Part shown: piece after piece, positions 9,801-18,397 of the stretch | Layout of the letters: the number at the start of each line of letters is the position of its first letter | Position numbering within the stretch: the stretch's first letter is position 1 | DNA from: Candidatus Gastranaerophilales bacterium | GTDB taxonomy: Bacteria; Cyanobacteriota; Vampirovibrionia; Gastranaerophilales; Gastranaerophilaceae | NCBI GenBank assembly: GCA_944323925.1 | Contig: CALUUI010000007.1 | Location: 22,013 to 86,012, forward strand | Reading direction: 5' to 3' | Length of the DNA: 64,000 bases | The notes under the pieces: model-generated | Databases searched by the model: none | What the model was told of the DNA's origin: nothing | The model's input: the letters and a program-made list of their open reading frames with translations, nothing else | Position numbers and translations under genes: made by a program

Positions 9801-11045
9801 AACAAAATTCAACAAGGTTTAGATAAATTTGACCAATTCCATGCAGAATATACCGCAAATTCTGATAAGTTCTTTGATGCTCTTGAAGCCCTCTCTAATA
9901 AAGTTGGCGATATATCAAACGAGTTAACTAATATCAAGGAAAATGGCGATATGATGCTTAACAAACTTGATAATCTCCAAGCATCAATTAATGAAGTAAT
10001 CAGTAACCTTGAACAAATTGAACAAAATCAAGGTGATGACTTAACTTATGCTGAATTACAAGAATTATTGAAGAACCAAAGTGAAGAAAACTTAACTAAG
10101 TTACAAGCAATGTTAGATGCGTTAGGTATCGATGCAGCTAATTATATGGATCAAAAAATAAGTGTTATACTTGACGCAATAAAAGCTGGAGCTGTAGATT
10201 TAACAACAACCAATAACCTTCTACAAACACTTATAAACCTTGTATCTAGTATTGGAAATTCAATGCCGGATGGTAGCGAATTAAATGCATTACTTGAAGA
10301 ACTTATTAATTCTTACAATAGCGGAAATGCCAACTTAAATGACAAACTTGAAGAAACTAACGAAAAATTAGAAGCTCTATATCAAAAAGTTTGTGATATG
10401 TATAATGAAGTAGTAAACTTGTCAAACAACTTCAAAACATATATGGCGTTATATGAAACGAATTCCGCAAGCATTTTAGGTAAACTTGATGAAATAATGG
10501 GTGATTTAGAAAATGCAGGTTCTCTATTAAGCAGCTTAAATGCAGCTATGGCGGTTAATAACAACTACTTAAAAACCACAATTGAAAAAGCTGATGCTGT
10601 TATTGCTCAATTAGAAGAACTTTTAGCTAAAAATAGTGATGGACTAACAAAAGAACAACTAGAAGAAGTTCTTAAAGATGCCGGAACATCATTAGAAACT
10701 CTACTTACTAACTTAAAGATTGATATTGTTGATTCTGGAGTACAAAATACAGCTGATATTATAAATGCTATCAAAAATAATACTTTAGATTTAACAACAA
10801 CTAACAATTTACTACAATCTTTATCTGGTCAAACAGGTGCTTTAGTAGATCTTGTTAAAAATCTAAATGATCCTGAAATTGTTATTGATACAAGTAATAT
10901 AGAAAAATTACTTACTGATTTGCAAGAAGCAATGAAAAACGGTAATAATTCTATACAAGATACAAATTCTCAATTAACAAATATCAATCAACAAATTCAA
11001 GACTTGATTGAAGCAATTAAAAATCAAGATCAAACTACACCATAG
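6822..11045 (+). CDS. Giant repeat-rich coiled-coil protein, possible lipoprotein
   Basis: 1407 aa from the ATG at 6822, which has AAGGAG at 6811-6816; a TTG at 6807 is in frame but has no site. The first 55 residues are polar with Pro/Gly (QPGFKGLNGLKGLGNYG). A hydrophobic stretch then ends in a lipobox-like LSSC (AAALLLGSAIFGLSSCEKT, about residues 55-75), unusually far from the start. The rest is almost entirely helical Asn/Gln/Glu/Leu coiled coil, containing three copies of a 207-residue unit (about nt 8004-9815) and a smaller repeated motif DLTTTNNLLQ near nt 10200 and 10790. No enzyme motif is seen. It looks like a surface or periplasmic fibre, or a phage-tail/adhesin-like stalk. It is convergent with the 777-aa gene. 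Confidence 0.8.
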   Translation: MDITNQNLGLKKLLKQNNVLNYQTTPTTEETKDLPQNQPGFKGLNGLKGLGNYGAAALLLGSAIFGLSSCEKTTMSNNETWNVTVKEDSEKYLQQIIELLQQLIAKDDTYNEQILEAIANLSALIQAGQDQDKAYYETMTALMNIVKELAQNINNNTSENVELTKQGLELLNNILVALQENNDLIKQYGDGIIAYMETIKAAIENGNNSLVAVLELIWADIKDGNTQLIDKIDGLGTIINTNNEELLNKITEIYENSELTAEERNQKILDAINEISTIVKSMEVTISSQTGELKELLQSFLDAYNKGQITSEKMMELMYNALIEGNTLDKLQLEQIHQIYVSIEEGKLTVAEALKQISELLGDINETLQGMSSQLNEIFNGITEINENVKAGNKTNADYLAMIFENSNKQNEYLDKLVTSNDAQAQLLAKLDTRFEEAITVLYKISENTGKINYEELIKVLNENNAEVVETIKTSMEELGITIDTNTDDAVSAIIEELESFKTLISDNKVAMDTIINILSSIDLNTSLSNIEMKELQALVKELQATINDNNATQEEINIKLDQIKDYLASIDSTLTEISGKLSEVLGKFNTIIDQNDQAQTTYISYLEQLIKNSNQQNTYLQEMIKVQNETKENTAQLIEQGTQIIELLKSADDKLGDLNYANLIAELEKLDAKLAAQMKEMIEKLGITINDNTNNAADKIIAELESFKQYIAGSDEAMTNIINLLNSINLNTALSNTQMEELLKLVEDLKTTADKDSVTQEEINTKLDQIKDYLASIDSTLTEISGKLSEVLDKFNTIIDQNDQAQTTYISYLKQLIQNSNQQNAYLQEMIKVQNETKENTAQLIEQGTQIIELLKSADDKLGDLNYANLIAELEKLDEKLAAQLKEMIENLGITINNNTNNAADKIIAELESFKQYINDNQETMDTIINLLSSIDLNTSLSNSQMDKLLKLVEELTSIANNDSATQEEINVKLDEIKDFLASIDGKLTEILNKIQQGLDKFDQFHAEYTANSDKFFDALEALSNKVGDISNELTNIKENGDMMLNKLDNLQASINEVISNLEQIEQNQGDDLTYAELQELLKNQSEENLTKLQAMLDALGIDAANYMDQKISVILDAIKAGAVDLTTTNNLLQTLINLVSSIGNSMPDGSELNALLEELINSYNSGNANLNDKLEETNEKLEALYQKVCDMYNEVVNLSNNFKTYMALYETNSASILGKLDEIMGDLENAGSLLSSLNAAMAVNNNYLKTTIEKADAVIAQLEELLAKNSDGLTKEQLEEVLKDAGTSLETLLTNLKIDIVDSGVQNTADIINAIKNNTLDLTTTNNLLQSLSGQTGALVDLVKNLNDPEIVIDTSNIEKLLTDLQEAMKNGNNSIQDTNSQLTNINQQIQDLIEAIKNQDQTTP
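8004..9815 (+). repeat. Three tandem 621-bp units inside the giant coiled-coil gene
   Basis: Matching landmarks recur exactly 621 bases (207 codons) apart. CAAGAAG before the EEIN..LDQIKD motif lies at 8481, 9102 and 9723. The LGITI motif lies at about 8256, 8877 and 9498. The second and third units are near-identical over long stretches, while the first is more diverged. The constant period and preserved frame indicate recent in-frame duplication, with recombination a likely source of length variation. Confidence 0.9.
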
Positions 11046-11064
11046 TTTCAATCTTTAAGATTTA

Positions 11065-11105
11065 AAAACACTCCCCTTTACTTTAAAAGTAAAGGGGAGT
11101 GTTTT
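11065..11105. terminator. Bidirectional intrinsic terminator between convergent genes
   Basis: A perfect 19-bp palindrome whose arms are 11065-11083 and 11087-11105, core CACTCCCCTTTACTT, with a 3-base loop. It has A-runs on the left and T-runs on the right, so it can stop transcription from both the 1407-aa gene (+) and the 777-aa gene (-). Confidence 0.9.
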
Positions 11106-11131
11106 TGTTTCACCGAGAAATTATATTATTA

Positions 11132-13465
11132 CTATTTGATAGTATAGCCTCTACCAGCTAAATTTTCTTTTTCTTTTTCAAGAGCTGCATTTCTTTCTTC
11201 AATAGTACCATATACCCCAGAACCGAAATTTAGACGATCATTTTGATCTGCCCAACTCCAAGAATATTTACCAGGAGTTGTAACATATTGTGTAGATTCC
11301 ATTGAAACTCGACCGTCTACCATTCTTGAAGATATTGGATTACCGTTTCTATCTCTAGCTGCATCTTTAGATGTATATTTATCTCTTAAAGTTGCATCCG
11401 GTTCTTTTTCGCATAGTGACCAAGTATAGGTATTACCGCTCTTACAAGTATATGTTCTTCTAAGTTTTACACCGACTTCAGTCTTTGGCATATTAGCTTC
11501 TGATGGTTTAAATCCGTTCAATTCACCTTTTATGAATTTTCTCAATTCTGCAATATCTGCTTCATTAGAAATTGCTTTTCCATTTGCATCAACATAACCA
11601 AGTCTTATGATACCATCCCAATATTCACCTGACTTATTATGATAAACACAATCTTCTGTTTCTTTTACTAATGGATGAACATCTTCGGTTTTAAATAATG
11701 CGACTTTTTCTGCTACAGGTTTTTCTGCTACTGGTTGTTGAACTACTGGCTCTGTTGGTGTCTTTAATGTTTTATTCACTAATTGTAAAACATCTGCCAT
11801 AACTTTATCCAATTCTTTTTCATTCAATATATAACCATCACCACCGGCAGCATTATGTTTCATTTCTAATGTTAATTTTTCTCTTGCCGCATGATATGCT
11901 TTTTCAGGTACAATTTCTTCTTTCTTCATTGCTTGATCAACAATGCTTGCAATAAATGCAGTAGCTGCCGTTGCGATTACCGGTGCTGCACATAGATGAG
12001 TTGATTCGATATCAAGTTCTTTAATGTACTCAAATCCTATTACATCACCTAATTTAGTAATATCATATTTTCCACCGTTTTCTTCTGCCATTTTTTTCAA
12101 TTGATCTTCTATCTTTTTATACATTTCATCAAATACTGTTGACTCAATGTTACCCATATCCCAATTCATTCCTAATGAAACTCTATCGTGGAACTCAACT
12201 TTGAATACATCTAACGCTGCAGCTGCAACTGCCGGAATAGATGCTAGTGCTGTATTAGCCACAGCCTTACCCAATTTGAGACCTTCGTATTCATAACCGA
12301 TATCTTTACCTAAACGCTTAACTTGACGTCTGGTACTGTAATTTTCATCTCCTTTTTCTTTATATATTGGAGCTAGGCTGTATTGTTTACCACCAACTTC
12401 AATTGTACGGATATCACCTAATTTGATATTTTCTAATCCATCAGCCTTTGTATATACACCACCTGCCAATGTTGTAACTCTATCGATTTCACTTGTTTTG
12501 ATTTCTTGACCGTCAATTGTTACAGTTGGAATTTCTGAAACTTTTTTACCTTTATTTTCTTCAATATTTTCTACGTTGAAATATTCAACATTTTGAGATA
12601 GTTGAGCAATTCTTCTTTCATTGCTTCTACGGTTGAATGTTAAATCCGCTCCTGCCGCTTGAGCATATTCTGATGCAACATCTGCAGCATCTTGCCCCTC
12701 ATATTTTTTTACATTAGAAGCCGATGTGCCAACGTAACCTCTTTCTATATTTGAATTAACTCTGTTTCTTATTGCCAATACTTCTGATACGTTTTCAAAT
12801 TGATCATCTTTTAGATAATCTTTTGTAAATCCAAAATACATATTTGCATCTTTTAATTCATCTTTTATTTGATCTCTAATCTTTGATGCTTTAATTGGAT
12901 CTTCTATTGAATACAATTTGTCAATTATATCATTTACTGTAGGAATGCCATATTCTTTTGTTTTTTCTTGATATTCTGCTTGAACTTTTCCTAACTCTTG
13001 TTGATAATACAAAACTTCCTTTTGATCCTTTGTTAGTTCTTCTGGAACTGTCCTATTTGCTTTATAAATAAATTCTTCTGAATATTTACCAAGCTTCTTT
13101 TGATATTTTTCTATTTGTTTTTCTAACTTTTCAATTTCTTTTCTTTGAGCCTTTGTTAATTTAATACCTTCCGGTACTAATGGATTTGTTTGAGATGGGC
13201 TTACTGCTCCTACGGCAACATCTACATTGGTTACACTTAAACCAAGCTCTTCTGCCTTTTCTCTATATACTAACATTGCACCTTCTGCAGATTGTCTTTT
13301 TGCTTCTGCTTTCTCGGTTTTGCCTTTTTGTTCAAGTTCATATGCTTCTTCTATTAATGAAACATAATCTTCTCTGATTTTATCCAATTCTTTTGCTTCT
13401 GATTTTTTGATAAATCTTGCTTGAAAAATTGGATTTGAAACGTTTTGTACTGCATCTCCTGTCAT
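11132..13465 (-). CDS. Large unknown protein with helical N-half, lineage-specific
   Basis: 777 aa, ATG start with AGGGGATG upstream. The N-terminus reads NPIFQARFIKKSEAKELD. It is followed by a long charged helical region (about 20-230; EKLEKQIEKYQKKLGKYSE) and a mixed middle. A hydrophobic stretch at about 390-415 (GKAVANTALASIPAVAAAAL) and another at about 490-510 (APVIATAATAFIASIV) could be membrane-inserting. A Pro/Val linker (PVVQQPVAEKPVAEKV) precedes a C-terminal domain rich in Trp, Tyr and Gly (GKYSWSWADQNDRLNFGSG). No signal peptide or catalytic motif is recognised. The tandem hydrophobic middle and modular C-terminus resemble secreted effectors or toxins in form, but this is speculation. 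Its upstream region shares a promoter-like element with three other unknown genes. Confidence 0.75.
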   Translation of the reverse strand: MTGDAVQNVSNPIFQARFIKKSEAKELDKIREDYVSLIEEAYELEQKGKTEKAEAKRQSAEGAMLVYREKAEELGLSVTNVDVAVGAVSPSQTNPLVPEGIKLTKAQRKEIEKLEKQIEKYQKKLGKYSEEFIYKANRTVPEELTKDQKEVLYYQQELGKVQAEYQEKTKEYGIPTVNDIIDKLYSIEDPIKASKIRDQIKDELKDANMYFGFTKDYLKDDQFENVSEVLAIRNRVNSNIERGYVGTSASNVKKYEGQDAADVASEYAQAAGADLTFNRRSNERRIAQLSQNVEYFNVENIEENKGKKVSEIPTVTIDGQEIKTSEIDRVTTLAGGVYTKADGLENIKLGDIRTIEVGGKQYSLAPIYKEKGDENYSTRRQVKRLGKDIGYEYEGLKLGKAVANTALASIPAVAAAALDVFKVEFHDRVSLGMNWDMGNIESTVFDEMYKKIEDQLKKMAEENGGKYDITKLGDVIGFEYIKELDIESTHLCAAPVIATAATAFIASIVDQAMKKEEIVPEKAYHAAREKLTLEMKHNAAGGDGYILNEKELDKVMADVLQLVNKTLKTPTEPVVQQPVAEKPVAEKVALFKTEDVHPLVKETEDCVYHNKSGEYWDGIIRLGYVDANGKAISNEADIAELRKFIKGELNGFKPSEANMPKTEVGVKLRRTYTCKSGNTYTWSLCEKEPDATLRDKYTSKDAARDRNGNPISSRMVDGRVSMESTQYVTTPGKYSWSWADQNDRLNFGSGVYGTIEERNAALEKEKENLAGRGYTIK

Positions 13466-13525
13466 AATAACATCCCCTTATTTTTTATCCTGTGTTATTT
13501 ATATAAAGTTTTTATAATTTATAAA

Positions 13526-13610
13526 ATTGCCTTTTTTATCATCTTTTTCTTTTCTGTTTGTTTAAACTCCAATAATCATAAGGTTTTATACTATTTACAA
13601 TTCTTAACAT
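13526..13610 (-). promoter_or_regulatory. Shared upstream element (site 1 of 4)
   Basis: Read on the minus strand, TGTTAAG-N4-GTAA (about 13594-13610) precedes GGCAATTT (plus-strand ATTGCC at 13526), and CTTTATATA follows about 18 bases further on. GGCAA lies 61 bases before the ATG at 13465. The same GGCAATTT-N17-19-CTTTATA arrangement occurs before the genes starting at 25551, 26261 and, as GACAATTT, 60659. Here the TGTTAAG half is displaced upstream by about 50 bases. Confidence 0.4.
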
Positions 13611-13726
13611 TTATAGCTCAGAATATATATAATATATGCAAGAAGATACATATTATTGAAATAATCAACCAAAAGAGTGATTAATTATAGTTCATAATTT
13701 GATATACTCAATTATGAGGTGAACGA

Positions 13727-13969
13727 GTGAATAAAGAAAATCTAGTAAAGCAAATACAAGAAAAAGAGCATCAAATCGAGAAATTAAGAAGTATAGCAGA
13801 TTTATCGCCAGTATGTTCAGATTTATTTAACAAAGCAGTATTAGAAAAGGCTATTTTAAAAGAAGAGCTAAAAAAATTAACTGAGCCTGCTGCTGAAAAA
13901 ATAATAAACAAGGTAAGGAATATATTTCCTTTTGGCGAAAAGAGAATTTGCGATTATTTTAAAAACTAA
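13727..13969 (+). CDS. Small coiled-coil protein, unknown function
   Basis: 80 aa, GTG start with GAGGTG 8 bases before it, and TATACT-like -10 sequence upstream (GATATACT at about 13698). The first two thirds form a Lys/Glu-rich helix (KENLVKQIQEKEHQIEKL) and the C-terminus reads IFPFGEKRICDYFKN. No motif is recognised. Its 3' end overlaps the 3' end of rdgB by 11 bases in convergent orientation, which argues it is a real but compact gene. It is probably cytoplasmic. Confidence 0.55.
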   Translation: MNKENLVKQIQEKEHQIEKLRSIADLSPVCSDLFNKAVLEKAILKEELKKLTEPAAEKIINKVRNIFPFGEKRICDYFKN

Positions 13970-14540
13970 TGGTCTGGTTATTATTTAAAAATGTAAGCAC
14001 TTGCTTTAGAGCATTAAAGCGATGTGAAATAGTATTTTTAACATCCTCCGGCAATTCTGCAATAGTTTCATTATAATTATCGGGCAGAAAAATCGGGTCA
14101 TACCCAAATCCATTCAAACCTTTTGGTGAATGAGTTATTTTACCATAGCAATAACCTTTAGTTTGATAAAGGATTTCTCCGTTTGGATTAACCAAAGTCA
14201 TACAGCAGACAAATTTTGCGGCTCTATTATTTATATCTTTTAACTCACATAAAAGTTTTTTAATTCTTAACTCCTGTGTTTCTGCGTATCTTGCAGAATA
14301 CAAACCCGGCAAGCCATTCAAAGCATCAACACACAACCCTGAATCATCTGCTAAAGCTAATTTACCTGACAAGATAGCTGCTTCTTTAGCTTTTATATAA
14401 GAATTTTCTTCAAAAGTAGAGCCATTTTCGATAGGATTAAATCCACTTGGCGGAAGAATAAAAGTCACGCCTCTACCTGCACTGATTTGATTTACTTCTT
14501 CTAGTTTATGCAAGTTATTTGTTGCAAAAACAATTTCCAT
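13959..14540 (-). CDS. rdgB: XTP/dITP diphosphatase (non-canonical purine NTP pyrophosphatase)
   Basis: 193 aa, the usual length of the RdgB/HAM1 family. The N-terminal substrate loop FATNNLHKLEEV, the catalytic/metal segment LADDSGLCVDALNGLPGLYSARYA, the GFGYDPIF loop and the C-terminal SHRFNALK motif are all present. It hydrolyses ITP, dITP and XTP to monophosphates and so keeps deaminated purines out of nucleic acids. It lies two bases after uppS on the same strand, and the pair is almost certainly co-transcribed. Confidence 0.95.
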   Translation of the reverse strand: MEIVFATNNLHKLEEVNQISAGRGVTFILPPSGFNPIENGSTFEENSYIKAKEAAILSGKLALADDSGLCVDALNGLPGLYSARYAETQELRIKKLLCELKDINNRAAKFVCCMTLVNPNGEILYQTKGYCYGKITHSPKGLNGFGYDPIFLPDNYNETIAELPEDVKNTISHRFNALKQVLTFLNNNQTISF

Positions 14541-14542
14541 AC

Positions 14543-15286
14543 CTACTTACCCCAGCGACGATTTCTATTACCAAATTCAATTACGGCATCACATAACAAA
14601 TCTTTGTTAAACTCCGGCCAAAAACTTTTTGTCACATAAAACTCTGAATACGCAATCTGCCATAATAAATAATTTGAAATTCTCATTTCTCCACCTGTAC
14701 GAATTAGCAAATCAGGATCAGGGATCTCTGATGTATACAATAATTTAGAAAGACTTTCTTCTGTAATATTATCTAGATTTATTTCACCATTTTTAACTTT
14801 TATAGCCAGCTTCTTACAAGCAGAAACAATTTCCATACGAGAGCCATAATTAAAGGCTATTTGAAGATGCACACCTTTATTATCTTTTGTTTTTTCAACA
14901 GCATTATTAACAACTTGCTTTAATTGAGGAGTTAGAGCATCAATATCACCTATAAAACTGATTACTACACCATTATCATGCATCTCATCCAATTCATTTT
15001 TAAGCGTTGACGCTAACAAGTCCATCAAAAAACGTACTTCTTCTGGTGATCTATTCCAATTCTCAGTGGAAAAAGCATATACTGTAATATATTTTATACC
15101 TAAGTCATCGGCAGCTCTCAAAGTTCTCTTTAAAGCACTTACGCCTTCCTTATGTCCAAACGCCGATGGTAAATGTCTTTCCTTTGCCCAGCGTCTATTA
15201 CCATCCATTATTATTGCTATATGCTTTAAACCTGTTTCTGCAACTATATTCTTCGCAACTAAAAAATTCTCTTCCATAACTTTCAT
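14543..15286 (-). CDS. uppS: Isoprenyl transferase (undecaprenyl diphosphate synthase)
   Basis: 247 aa. The family signature HIAIIMDGNRRWAKERHL carries the catalytic Asp. It is followed by GHKEGVSALKRTLRAADDLG, VYAFSTENWNRSPEEV and the C-terminal DLLIRTGGEMRISNYLLWQ and SEFYVTKSFWPEF. The enzyme condenses isopentenyl diphosphate onto farnesyl diphosphate to make the C55 carrier for peptidoglycan and surface glycans. The chosen ATG (MKVMEENF) follows TATTAT by 7 bases with no good ribosome binding site; an ATG three codons later is possible. The mRNA may be nearly leaderless. Confidence 0.94.
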   Translation of the reverse strand: MKVMEENFLVAKNIVAETGLKHIAIIMDGNRRWAKERHLPSAFGHKEGVSALKRTLRAADDLGIKYITVYAFSTENWNRSPEEVRFLMDLLASTLKNELDEMHDNGVVISFIGDIDALTPQLKQVVNNAVEKTKDNKGVHLQIAFNYGSRMEIVSACKKLAIKVKNGEINLDNITEESLSKLLYTSEIPDPDLLIRTGGEMRISNYLLWQIAYSEFYVTKSFWPEFNKDLLCDAVIEFGNRNRRWGK

Positions 15287-15384
15287 ATATACTATAATAC
15301 TACAAAAACAAATAATATCTTACTAAGTTGTACATTACAAATAAAAAAATCTGTGCTACAATAATACAGTAAGAGGTGTTAAAT

Positions 15385-15873
15385 ATGAAGAGAATTAAAA
15401 AATATACTATATTAATATTAATGATATTAGGTCTGACATCAATACAACCCGCAACATCAGCACCTAATCCTGTTCTAGAACAGTCTACAACAAAACCAAT
15501 AACAAGTCAGCAAACAAATAATATAGAGCAAAATGCAATACAAGTAACTCCGCTTGCAGTAGTTGCTAACCCTTCTATGTTTTTAAATAAAACAATTGTT
15601 ATGACCGCAAAATTTGATAAATTTTCTACTGTTGGTTTAGATTATCCTCCAGCATTAAGAGCAACAGAGGATTATATAAGTTTTATGGTCTATAGAGATG
15701 ATACTCAACACGATATTCCACTATCAGAATTGAAATTGTTTATGAAAAGAACTGATGCTCAAAAATTTATAGATTTAAAATCTAAAGATAAAATAAAAAT
15801 AACAGGGAAATTGTTTTCAACAGCATTAGGCGATGCTTGGGTAGATGTTATAGTTCTTGAAAGTATAAAATAA
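15385..15873 (+). CDS. Secreted protein with an OB-fold-like domain, unknown function
   Basis: 162 aa from the ATG at 15385 (AAGAGGTG at 15371-15378); an in-frame GTG at 15376 lies inside that site. The N-terminus is a clear signal peptide (KRIKKYTILILMILGLTS, cleavage near ATSA-P), then a Thr/Gln-rich linker. The body (about 55-162) reads like a small beta barrel: NPSMFLNKTIVMTAKFDKFS, then DKIKITGKLFSTALGDAWVD. This pattern (a 'location of a process, rate/limit, OB strand' layout) resembles OB-fold proteins of the envelope, but I cannot name a family. TACAAT at about 15356 with an upstream TG gives a plausible extended -10. Confidence 0.65.
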   Translation: MKRIKKYTILILMILGLTSIQPATSAPNPVLEQSTTKPITSQQTNNIEQNAIQVTPLAVVANPSMFLNKTIVMTAKFDKFSTVGLDYPPALRATEDYISFMVYRDDTQHDIPLSELKLFMKRTDAQKFIDLKSKDKIKITGKLFSTALGDAWVDVIVLESIK

Positions 15874-15886
15874 AGCTGGAGATAGT

Positions 15887-18397
15887 ATGCCAAAAAATGA
15901 TGTGTATTTGACCATCCACGGTCACTTTTACCAACCACCTAGGGAAAATCCCTGGTTAGAAGCCATTGAGTTACAAGAAAGTGCAGCTCCTTGTCACGAT
16001 TGGAACGAAAGAGTCTGTAAAGAATGTTATAATCCAAACTCGGTATCTAAAATTGTTGACAGTAAAAACAGAATTTTAGATGTAGTAAACAACTATGAAT
16101 ATATGAGTTTTAACTTTGGTCCAACCTTATTATCTTGGATGGAAGAACATGCACCTTTAACCTATGAAAGAATAATAAAAGCTGATATCACAAGTAGTAA
16201 AAAGCATAGCGGGCATGGAAATGCTATAGCACAAGTTTATAACCACATGATTATGCCTCTTGCAAACGAGAGAGATAAGCAAACTCAAGTAAAATGGGGC
16301 ATAAAAGATTTTGAATATCGTTTCGGACATCTTCCTGAAGGGATGTGGCTTGCTGAAACGGCAGTTGATGATGATACTCTAAGAGTTCTGGCTGAAAATG
16401 GAATAAAGTTTACTATACTATCACCTTTTCAAGCTCAAAAAATAAAAAAAGAAAGTGATAAAGATTGGATTGATGTAAGTTGGGGAAACATTGACCCTGC
16501 AAGATCTTACAGATATTACATTAAATCAGCTCCAGGTAAATACATAGATTTATTCTTCTATGACGGAGCTATTTCAAGGTCAGTTGCATTTGATGAACTG
16601 CTTAAAGATGGCAACAAATTTGTTCGAAGACTAGTTGATGGAATTTCTGATTTGAGAGATTACCCGCAGCTAGTTAATATCGCAACAGATGGTGAAAGCT
16701 ATGGTCACCACACAAAATTTGGTGATATGGGGCTTTCATACGCTTATAAGCTAAAAGTAAAAGATGCAGGATTCAAAGTTACAAATTATGGCGAATACTT
16801 GGAAAAGCATAAAAGTAATTGGGTTGTAGATATTAAACCAGTATCATCCTGGAGCTGTTTTCACGGTGTTGGCAGATGGTGTGAAGATTGTGGCTGTTCA
16901 ACAGGGGGACATCCGGGATGGAATCAAAAATGGAGAAAACCGCTTAGAGATGCTCTCGATTATTTAAGAGATGAAACTGTTACAATTTATAAAAATCATG
17001 CGAAAAAATACTTTAAAGACCCAAATGAAGCTAGAAATAACTATATCAATGTTATTTTAGACAGAAGCGAAACTAATGTTAAAAAATTTCAAGAGCAATA
17101 TTTTCTTCCAGACTTAGATCACGATATGAAGGTCAAAGGAATGAAATTACTTGAGATTCAACGACATGCAATGTTAATGTATACAAGCTGCGGCTGGTTT
17201 TTCTCTGAGATTTCTGGTATTGAAACCGTACAAATAATGAAATATGCAGCCAGAGTTTTACAATTACTAAAAGTATTCAGTAAAAAGGATTTTGAAACTC
17301 CATTTTTAGAAATTTTATCTAATGCAAAAAGTAATATTCCTGAATTCGGAAATGGCAAAGATATATTTGAAAAATTTGTAAGGCCTTCAATTGTAACTCC
17401 TAAACAAATTGTTAGTCTTTGGGCTGTATCGTCTATGTATAGGGACGTAGATGATGAAGAAATTGTTTACAGTTACAAAATCAAACAAAACTCTTACAAA
17501 AAAATATCAAAAGCTGATTCGCAATTATTAATCGGAAATATAGAAATTGAATCCCAAATTACAAGGGAAAAATTAAACATGATATTTGCGTTATTACAAT
17601 TTTCTGATGGGGATTTTCATTGTGCAATATCCGGTTATACTGATGACTTTACTGATATTAGGAAAGAGCTTATAAAAACATATTTAACTTCTCCGGTAAC
17701 TGAAATTTTAAGATTAATTGATAAGTATTTTGGAGAAGAATATTTTACACTTAAGGACATCTTTATAGAAGCAAGGAAGAAATTATTAGAAACATTGCTC
17801 AAAGATAGACTTGAATCAATATCCAATACTTATGAAAACCTTTATAATGAAGGCAAAGGTTCAATTTATCAACTTCAAGCTCTTGGTCTTGAACCACCAC
17901 TAGAATTTAAAATTGTTGCGCAATATGTACTTGCAAAACAATTCAATGCTCTTTTTGAGAATACTAAATACCCGACATTTGAGTCCATACAAAAAGCTAT
18001 GGATATAAATTTTGAGTGCAAACAGTTAAGTATACAAATAGATAAAACAAATACAAACAGGATTTTTTCTAAAAAAGTTGCACAAAGTGTAGGGAGATTA
18101 GCATATTCTTTGGAAATACAACAGGCTGAAGCGACCTTAGAACTTTTAAGTTACATTGGGGATCTAGAGTTACAGGTCGATATTTCGGATGCTCAAAGTA
18201 TTTATTTTAGTAAAATAGTAAGTTCTTTTGACGAAATATTATCGCATATTGATTACACTCTTGATAAAGACTTCATTAGTATGCTTTTTGAAGTAGGGAA
18301 AAAATTAAATATTAATACAGAATTTTATGAACAAATGTTCAATAAAGCTCTTTTAAGCGCAATTAACGGAGAAACTGAAGAGGAGGAAAATAAATGA
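15887..18397 (+). CDS. GH57 family glycoside hydrolase with DUF3536-type C-terminal region
   Basis: 836 aa, ATG start after GGAG. The N-terminal half is a GH57 barrel: the entry motif LTIHGHFYQPPRENPWLE, the nucleophile segment GMWLAETAVDDDTLR (Glu near residue 157), and the acid/base segment ATDGESYGHH (Asp near residue 268). A Cys/Trp/Gly-rich stretch (WSCFHGVGRWCEDCGCSTGG) follows, then a long helical C-terminal region typical of the COG1449/DUF3536 group. GH57 enzymes act on alpha-glucans (amylase, branching enzyme, glucanotransferase), so a role in glycogen-like storage is likely; exact specificity is not visible. It overlaps the OmpH gene by four bases, an odd pairing that suggests co-transcription only. 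Confidence 0.88.
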   Translation: MPKNDVYLTIHGHFYQPPRENPWLEAIELQESAAPCHDWNERVCKECYNPNSVSKIVDSKNRILDVVNNYEYMSFNFGPTLLSWMEEHAPLTYERIIKADITSSKKHSGHGNAIAQVYNHMIMPLANERDKQTQVKWGIKDFEYRFGHLPEGMWLAETAVDDDTLRVLAENGIKFTILSPFQAQKIKKESDKDWIDVSWGNIDPARSYRYYIKSAPGKYIDLFFYDGAISRSVAFDELLKDGNKFVRRLVDGISDLRDYPQLVNIATDGESYGHHTKFGDMGLSYAYKLKVKDAGFKVTNYGEYLEKHKSNWVVDIKPVSSWSCFHGVGRWCEDCGCSTGGHPGWNQKWRKPLRDALDYLRDETVTIYKNHAKKYFKDPNEARNNYINVILDRSETNVKKFQEQYFLPDLDHDMKVKGMKLLEIQRHAMLMYTSCGWFFSEISGIETVQIMKYAARVLQLLKVFSKKDFETPFLEILSNAKSNIPEFGNGKDIFEKFVRPSIVTPKQIVSLWAVSSMYRDVDDEEIVYSYKIKQNSYKKISKADSQLLIGNIEIESQITREKLNMIFALLQFSDGDFHCAISGYTDDFTDIRKELIKTYLTSPVTEILRLIDKYFGEEYFTLKDIFIEARKKLLETLLKDRLESISNTYENLYNEGKGSIYQLQALGLEPPLEFKIVAQYVLAKQFNALFENTKYPTFESIQKAMDINFECKQLSIQIDKTNTNRIFSKKVAQSVGRLAYSLEIQQAEATLELLSYIGDLELQVDISDAQSIYFSKIVSSFDEILSHIDYTLDKDFISMLFEVGKKLNINTEFYEQMFNKALLSAINGETEEEENK

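Noticed and set aside
8004..9815. CRISPR or mobile-element interpretation of the 621-bp repeats
   Set aside because: Units are in frame, coding and tandem, with no spacers, inverted ends or transposase.
13605..13625. tRNA-like 'TAGCTCA' word
   Set aside because: No acceptor stem, anticodon arm or T-arm can be formed around it.
13445..13684. 79-codon frame on the plus strand
   Set aside because: Very hydrophobic Phe/Ile/Tyr composition, no ribosome binding site, and it lies over the promoter region of the 777-aa gene; a chance AT-rich frame.
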